64,000 nt of DNA from positions 2,680,001 to 2,744,000 of the forward strand of contig NZ_CP012159.1 in NCBI RefSeq assembly GCF_001189295.1, given 5' to 3'. The DNA comes from Chondromyces crocatus. GTDB lineage: Bacteria; Myxococcota_A; Polyangia; Polyangiales; Polyangiaceae. A model generated the notes under the pieces. The model ran no database searches and was not told the origin of the DNA. It saw only the letters and a list, made by a program, of their open reading frames with translations. The translations under genes were made by a program, and so were the position numbers. Positions 59,521 to 64,000 of this stretch are shown here, in pieces; position 1 is the first letter of the stretch; each line of letters begins with the position of its first letter.

Positions 59521-60513
59521 ATGGTCGATCGCAACTGGGTCTGGACGGGCATCTTCCTCCTCTCGTTTCCGGTGCAGTTCGCTCTGGTACCGACCGCCAG
59601 CGCGGCTCCTCCCCCGAAACCCGACGCCCGCGCCGCGGCCCTCTTCCGCGAAGGCCGCGTGGCCATGGCGCGTGAAGACTACGCGACCGCCTGTCCACGC
59701 TTCGAGGAGAGCGCCCGCATCGAGCCCGCGCCGGGCACCTTGCTCAACCTCGGCCTCTGCCAGGAGAAGGTCGGCCAGCTCGCGCACGCACTGCACAGCT
59801 TCACCACCGCGATCGACAAGCTACCTCCGCACGACGAGCGCATCCTCTTCGCCAGGGAGCGCGTCGCTGCCATCCTGCCGCAGGTGGCGCGCCTGACGGT
59901 GGTGCTGCCGCGCACCGCGCCCCCGGACGTCCGCGTCCTCCGCGATGGGCAGGAGGTGCCTCCCGAAGAGCTCGGCGTCGAGGTACCCATCGACGCTGGC
60001 AGGCACCAGATCGAGCTGGAGCTTCCGGGCGAGCCGACCCTCCGCCGCAGCATCCTCCTCGCCCCGGGCGAGTCGCGCACGGTGTCCCTGGACGAGGTCG
60101 AGCAGAAGACGCAGGCGACTGTCGAGGTGAAGCCGTCGTCCGCCTGGCCGTCGCGCGCCACGGTGGGCTACGTCGTGGGTGGCGTGGGTGCTGCGAGCCT
60201 GACGACGAGCTTGATCACGGGCGCGCTGGTGCTCGGCAAGAAGTCGATCGTCGACGAGGAGTGCAACGAGAGCACCTGCAGGAGCCAGAAGGGCATCGAC
60301 GCCGCCAGCGCGGGGAGCACCCTGTCGACCGTCAGCACGGTGACGTTCGTCGCTGGCCTGCTCGGCGTCGGAGCTGGCGTCTACCTGGTGCTGACGGACG
60401 AGGGCTCCTCCTCGGATGGCGCGACGAGCGGCGCGGGCGCCTCGTCGGCGACGATGTTCGGTCCCACGTTTCTCCCAGGCGGTGCGGCTCTGTCCGTGTG
60501 GAGGCAGTTCTGA
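59521..60513 (+). CDS. Exported TPR/PEGA-like protein with C-terminal membrane helices
   Basis: A 330-residue protein starting at ATG 59521. The signal peptide ends LVPTASAA. TPR-like helices span about 36-110 (ALFREGRVAMAREDYATACP, LLNLGLCQEKVGQLAHALHS). A PEGA-like domain follows (about 122-190: VRVLRDGQEVPPEELGVEVP). Two hydrophobic segments near 222-240 and 275-298 are likely membrane or surface helices separated by a Cys-containing loop (EECNESTC). The arrangement is the same as in the gene at 18224, and both follow kinases. The stop overlaps the next ATG (TGATG). Confidence 0.8.
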   Translation: MVDRNWVWTGIFLLSFPVQFALVPTASAAPPPKPDARAAALFREGRVAMAREDYATACPRFEESARIEPAPGTLLNLGLCQEKVGQLAHALHSFTTAIDKLPPHDERILFARERVAAILPQVARLTVVLPRTAPPDVRVLRDGQEVPPEELGVEVPIDAGRHQIELELPGEPTLRRSILLAPGESRTVSLDEVEQKTQATVEVKPSSAWPSRATVGYVVGGVGAASLTTSLITGALVLGKKSIVDEECNESTCRSQKGIDAASAGSTLSTVSTVTFVAGLLGVGAGVYLVLTDEGSSSDGATSGAGASSATMFGPTFLPGGAALSVWRQF

Positions 60514-62027
60514 TGAGCATGCGTCATCTCGTCTCGTGCGTGGCGCTCGTCACTGGCCTTGGCCTCCTGCATGCGGTCGGCGGCTGCGCCGTCGTCGTCG
60601 GCGCCGACTTCGGAGATCGGACGCTGGGTGAAGGATCGGACGGTGTCGATCCTCCGGACGGCACCCCTTCGTGCGATGCCCCTTGCCCCGGCGCACCGAG
60701 CCGAGCCCTCTGGTTCGGCAACAAAGCGACTCAGGACGAGGTGCGCGTCACCGTGGGCCCGTCCGGTGAGGTCTACGTCGCGCTCGATGCTTCCGGCCAG
60801 ATGGCCTACGGCGACACGACGCTGGGCGAAACCAACCGGCGTCAGACCCACCTCTTCCAGCTCGACACCTCGCTGGAACACCAGTGGGCGATCGGGATCG
60901 GCGGGGGCATCGACCACCGCCTCGCCGACATGGCCCTTCACCCGACGGACGGGATCGTCCTCGCCGGCAACTTCAAGTGGGACGTCGACATCGGCGGGAA
61001 GGTGATCTCGAGCGGCGATTGGGTGTACTGGGAAGGGTTCGTCGCGAGGGTCGATGCCAGCGGCAACCCCATCTGGGCCGTACCCCTCAGCGGAGCTGGT
61101 GAAAGTGTCGCCCACAGCGTCGCCGTCGCACCCGATGGCACCATCGTCCTGGTGGGGTGGTTCCGGGGTCGACTCGACGCTGGAGCGGGTCTCGACTCGT
61201 CGGATGCCAGACGCCTCTTCGTCGTGAAATTCGGTCAAGACGGGGACGTGCGCTGGAGCAAGCGCTTCTCCGTGAGCCCCTCGCACTCGGTCGGCGTGGA
61301 CGTGGGCCCAGAAGGTGAAATCGCGATCGCTGGCACCTTCAACGGCTCGTTCGACATCGATGACGACGAGCAGCCTCCTCTCGACAGCATGGCCGATCCG
61401 AACGGCTACGTGTTCGTGCTGGATCCCGAGGGGAATTTCCGGTGGGCGCAGACCCAGCGGAGCAACTCCGTCGTCTTCCCCATCGACGTCCTCGTCGAGT
61501 CCGACGAGCGTGTCCTCGTGACGGGATACTTCCTGGGCAAGGACGTGCCGTTCGGCGACGCCGCTCATCCCCTGACGCTCACGGCGAAGGGGCAGGACGC
61601 CTTCCTCGCAGCGTACGATCTCGAGGACGGTACACCCCAGTGGGCGAGAGCCTACGGCGGCGAGGCCGACGACATCGGCTTCCGGCTGGAGTCCGATGGC
61701 GCGGGCCACGTCCTCTGGTGCGGTGCTCACCGGAGTTCCATGGACCTGACCGAGGACGGCGGCCCACGCTTGGAGCAAGGCGAGGGGCGAGAAGCCTTCG
61801 TCTTCAAGTTCACGCCGTCGAGCGATGATGGGCCGGGGCCGTTGCGCTGGGCGTCGTCGATCGGTGGGCCTGGTGATCAGTCCGCGCTCGACGTCGCAGG
61901 CGGGCCGGGGACGCCGATCTACGCGGTCGGCCCGACCAACCACCCCTTCACGCTGAAGGGGACCGACGCCGCGATCTCCGTGGAGGACAACGGCTGGGAC
62001 GTGTGGCTCGTCTCGTTCGTGCCCTGA
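60513..62027 (+). CDS. Beta-propeller lipoprotein
   Basis: A 504-residue protein. The lipoprotein signal ends LLHAVGGC (about 25). A short Cys-containing linker (CDAPCPGAP) precedes repeated blades of about 45-55 residues, each with a turn such as GPSGEVYVALDASGQMAYGD, then ..GFVARVDASGNPIWAVPLSG, ..FVVKFGQDGDVRWSKRFS, ..VFVLDPEGNFRWAQTQ and ..AFLAAYDLEDGTPQWARAYG. This is the SBBP-type propeller common in myxobacteria. It overlaps the preceding gene by 3 nt. It is probably exposed at the cell surface; ligand unknown. Confidence 0.82.
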   Translation: MSMRHLVSCVALVTGLGLLHAVGGCAVVVGADFGDRTLGEGSDGVDPPDGTPSCDAPCPGAPSRALWFGNKATQDEVRVTVGPSGEVYVALDASGQMAYGDTTLGETNRRQTHLFQLDTSLEHQWAIGIGGGIDHRLADMALHPTDGIVLAGNFKWDVDIGGKVISSGDWVYWEGFVARVDASGNPIWAVPLSGAGESVAHSVAVAPDGTIVLVGWFRGRLDAGAGLDSSDARRLFVVKFGQDGDVRWSKRFSVSPSHSVGVDVGPEGEIAIAGTFNGSFDIDDDEQPPLDSMADPNGYVFVLDPEGNFRWAQTQRSNSVVFPIDVLVESDERVLVTGYFLGKDVPFGDAAHPLTLTAKGQDAFLAAYDLEDGTPQWARAYGGEADDIGFRLESDGAGHVLWCGAHRSSMDLTEDGGPRLEQGEGREAFVFKFTPSSDDGPGPLRWASSIGGPGDQSALDVAGGPGTPIYAVGPTNHPFTLKGTDAAISVEDNGWDVWLVSFVP

Positions 62028-62110
62028 CGTCTGCGCCGCATGCCTCGACCTCTTGCGGGAGCAGCGGCCGGTCCGCGGCCGGCCCAGGTCTTCGCCTCCT
62101 GACCCGCTGG

Positions 62111-63589
62111 CTACTCCGTCACGTCGAACGACACCCGCCCCACGAGCTGCCCGTCCTCCGTCTCCACATCGACCGCCCAGTGCCCCTTGAGCCGCTCCGG
62201 TAGCTGCCGCCCGGTGAGCGACGACTGGAGCCGCACCGTCGCCTCCGGCCCCTGCACCGCCGAGGTCTCCTCCGGCGCGCGGTAGATCTCCTCCCCGTTC
62301 AGCCGCCACACGTGGTGCAGCTTGTCCCCCTTGCCTCCCGGCATCGCCACGTCCGTGACCGCCAGGAGCTTCTCGATCACCGACGCATGCAGCGTCTTCA
62401 CCTCCATCGCGAGCCGCCCATCCGGCAGCGTCAGCGGCCCGACCGCCGCCGACGACAGGTGCATCGGCACCGGCGGGATGATCGCGCGCGTCCCGTACGC
62501 GAGCCCCGTCCCGCCCACGAGCGCCGTCAGCAGCAGCGCCACCCCACCCGGACTTCGCAGCGCTCCGAGCGGCAGGTGCAGCATCGTGAACCCGAGCACC
62601 GCGATGCCCGCCGCCCACAGCAGCGTGAACAGCGTGCGCGTGTTCGGCAAGAGCGCCGGGATCACCAGGTTCAGGCACGCGAACAGCGTCACCCCGTAGA
62701 AGATCGACGCCAGGATCTTCCACCGCATCAGCACACGATCGAAGACCAGATCCAGCGTCGAGAGCACCGCACACCCACCGAGCAGCAGCACGAACCAGCG
62801 GTTCGGCGCATCCAGCGTCGCGCTCTTCCAGTAGAACGGCAGCAGGAAGAACAGCATGCCCTGGTAGAGGTTCTTCAGGACATAGGTCATCACCAGGAAC
62901 CGCAGCCGCGCCGTGCGCCACGCCGTTGCGAAGTCCTGCCGCGCACCCGAGCCGAAGAGCCGGAAGAACAGCACCACCACCAGCCACGCGATGCCCACGG
63001 TGACTGCCAGCCACCGCGCCCGCTCGAAGCCCTTCTGTGCGTAGCTCACCACGAACGCGCCGAGCCCCAGCGCGTACGCCGTGTGCAGCCACCACAGCTT
63101 GTTGGCGTGCTTCTTCAGCAGCCACTGCGCGTTCGCCTTGAAGCCCTTGGGCGCATCCTCGTCGTCTTCGTCGACGACCGGCTGGCTGTTCGGATGCGAC
63201 CCCTGCGGCATCCGGGGCGACGCCATGCGCGTCGGATCGTCATGGAAATCCTGCCGCGACCCGGCCCGGGGCGGCATGTACCGCGTGGGATCCTCCTGGC
63301 CGTCACGGTTGCCCGGCATGAGCTGGGTGGGGTCGTCATGTCCCACGTCCGGCGCCGGCCGGGGCGCCGCGCTGCCCGGGTCGAGGGGACCAGGAGCGCG
63401 CTGGAGGTCGGCCTCGGTGCTCGCGTGGCTGTTCGGATCCGGGGCCGGCAACGAAGGATCGCTGGCCTGAGGACGGCGGAGGGCCTGCCGGATCGCGGCG
63501 GGATCGGCGAGTTCCCCGTCGGGCTGGTAGACGACGGTCGGGGGATCCCACGACGACTGGGCGCGGCGGCGCGGCTCGTGCTCGCTCAT
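62111..63589 (-). CDS. Membrane protein of DUF5924/DUF2914 type
   Basis: A 492-residue protein starting at the ATG at 63589; the longer frame to 63955 is not supported by codon use or binding site. Residues 1-145 are polar, with DDPT repeats (DDPTQLMPG, EDPTRYMPP, DDPTRMASP) spaced about 20 residues apart. Eight or so membrane helices lie between about 165 and 380. The last 100 residues resemble DUF2914: SVIEKLLAVTDVAMPGGKGD, LHHVWRLNGEEIYR and a final beta strand. Such fusions are known in Proteobacteria without an assigned function. Confidence 0.75.
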   Translation of the reverse strand: MSEHEPRRRAQSSWDPPTVVYQPDGELADPAAIRQALRRPQASDPSLPAPDPNSHASTEADLQRAPGPLDPGSAAPRPAPDVGHDDPTQLMPGNRDGQEDPTRYMPPRAGSRQDFHDDPTRMASPRMPQGSHPNSQPVVDEDDEDAPKGFKANAQWLLKKHANKLWWLHTAYALGLGAFVVSYAQKGFERARWLAVTVGIAWLVVVLFFRLFGSGARQDFATAWRTARLRFLVMTYVLKNLYQGMLFFLLPFYWKSATLDAPNRWFVLLLGGCAVLSTLDLVFDRVLMRWKILASIFYGVTLFACLNLVIPALLPNTRTLFTLLWAAGIAVLGFTMLHLPLGALRSPGGVALLLTALVGGTGLAYGTRAIIPPVPMHLSSAAVGPLTLPDGRLAMEVKTLHASVIEKLLAVTDVAMPGGKGDKLHHVWRLNGEEIYRAPEETSAVQGPEATVRLQSSLTGRQLPERLKGHWAVDVETEDGQLVGRVSFDVTE

Positions 63590-63728
63590 GCGGAAGCGGC
63601 AGCGTAGCCCATCCGGCCGGTGGCGTTCCCACTCTGCTGGGATTCTCGCCGGCCGAGCTGGCGCGGTCGACGCTGGACCCCCCGCAGGACCGGATTCCAC
63701 GGCCCTCCGCAGCGCTCCCGCTGCCCCC

Positions 63729-64000
63729 TCAGGGAAGGTCGAGATCCGGGCGCCGGGGCGACATGCCCGTGGCCCAGCCCATGGTGTAGCGGGCGTTGAT
63801 CTCGCAGCGGGGATTGAAGTGGAAGTGCTGATCCCCATCGCGCCAGCGAAACGCATCGATGCCGAACGGGCCGAAGTACCCCGCGGCCGCGAGGGCCTGG
63901 CCGGTGTCGTGCAGCGCCTGGTGGAGGGCGGTGGCCTCGGCAGGCGCCAGGTCACCGGGAGAGGCGCGCTCGGTCGAGAGCCAGGTGCCTCGCTCGTCGC
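63729..64000 (-). CDS. C-terminal end of an ATP-grasp enzyme (partial)
   Basis: The gene enters from the right edge and ends at TGA 63731-63729, giving the last 90 residues. The segment AGYFGPFGIDAFRWRDGDQH then FNPRCEINARYTMGWATGM carries the metal- and phosphate-binding end of an ATP-grasp fold: the acidic residue in CEINAR and the Asn are usual for these ligases. A substrate cannot be assigned from this fragment. The gap 63590-63728 between it and the DUF5924-like gene holds no visible gene. Confidence 0.7.
   Translation of the reverse strand, partial: DERGTWLSTERASPGDLAPAEATALHQALHDTGQALAAAGYFGPFGIDAFRWRDGDQHFHFNPRCEINARYTMGWATGMSPRRPDLDLP

Noticed and set aside
56137-60513. Plus-strand open frame of 1458 codons
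   Set aside because: Only its last part (from ATG 59521) is a gene; the rest lies antisense to the phosphoesterase and in a wrong frame of the kinase.
60381-63125. Minus-strand open frame of 914 codons
   Set aside because: It is a shadow of the propeller lipoprotein and runs into the membrane protein gene in the wrong frame.

Overview
This is a very GC-rich window with almost no gaps between genes. Its content is typical of a myxobacterium, most likely of the Sorangium/Polyangium/Chondromyces group: three eukaryote-like Ser/Thr kinases, TPR proteins with membrane helices paired with kinases, many lipoproteins with Gly/Ser/Thr-rich linkers, Pro-rich proteins, glycine-rich surface proteins, and an MbnP-like protein. 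No rRNA, tRNA or CRISPR array was seen. The species is inferred from style, not from a marker gene.

Layout. 1-6.2 kb: end of an unknown gene, two tandem Cys-rich small lipoproteins behind a perfect 18-nt dyad, then a dynamin-like GTPase with a long coiled-coil partner. 6.24-6.78 kb: no gene, but two oppositely oriented stem-loop elements with a shared core and different stems. 6.8-13.5 kb (minus strand): phosphatase, YkvA-like protein, M19 dipeptidase, Ser/Thr kinase and lytic transglycosylase. 13.7-19.4 kb: a kinase / small protein / sigma factor / membrane protein / TPR protein cluster with overlapping genes. 19.5-30.7 kb: a tandem duplication of a type VI secretion module made of VgrG fused to a VRR-NUC-like nuclease, a DUF3396 immunity protein and a glycine-rich lipoprotein; the second lipoprotein copy is broken. 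30.9-31.2 kb: seven palindromes repeated every 43 bp. 32-34 kb: an unrecognised two-gene operon.

34.3-38.8 kb is a redox/metal region: a RegB/PrrB-like histidine kinase and RegA/PrrA-like regulator, then a CxxCH lipoprotein, a His-rich outer-membrane protein and an MbnP-like copper-protein homologue. Three copies of an 18-nt motif (TGCGAAAATTYRCCGCAT) lie in front of the target genes. 38.9-47.9 kb holds a glycerophosphodiester phosphodiesterase, a PP2A-like phosphatase, hutF and two sulfatase-fold membrane enzymes. 48-54 kb has a SprT-like protease, a CBS protein, a two-repeat lipoprotein, and an ECF sigma factor with a probable membrane partner containing nine perfect 15-bp repeats. 54-64 kb has two glycine-zipper proteins, a membrane metallophosphoesterase with an internal twin-arginine motif, a third kinase with a TPR protein and beta-propeller lipoprotein, a DUF5924/DUF2914-like protein and the end of an ATP-grasp enzyme.

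The strongest novel signals are (i) the duplicated VgrG/nuclease/immunity module, where the effector tail and the immunity head have diverged together between nearly identical flanks, with a conserved three-hairpin leader before each vgrG; (ii) the paired stem-loop elements at 6.3-6.8 kb; and (iii) the 18-nt motif linking the redox regulator pair to the MbnP-like locus.
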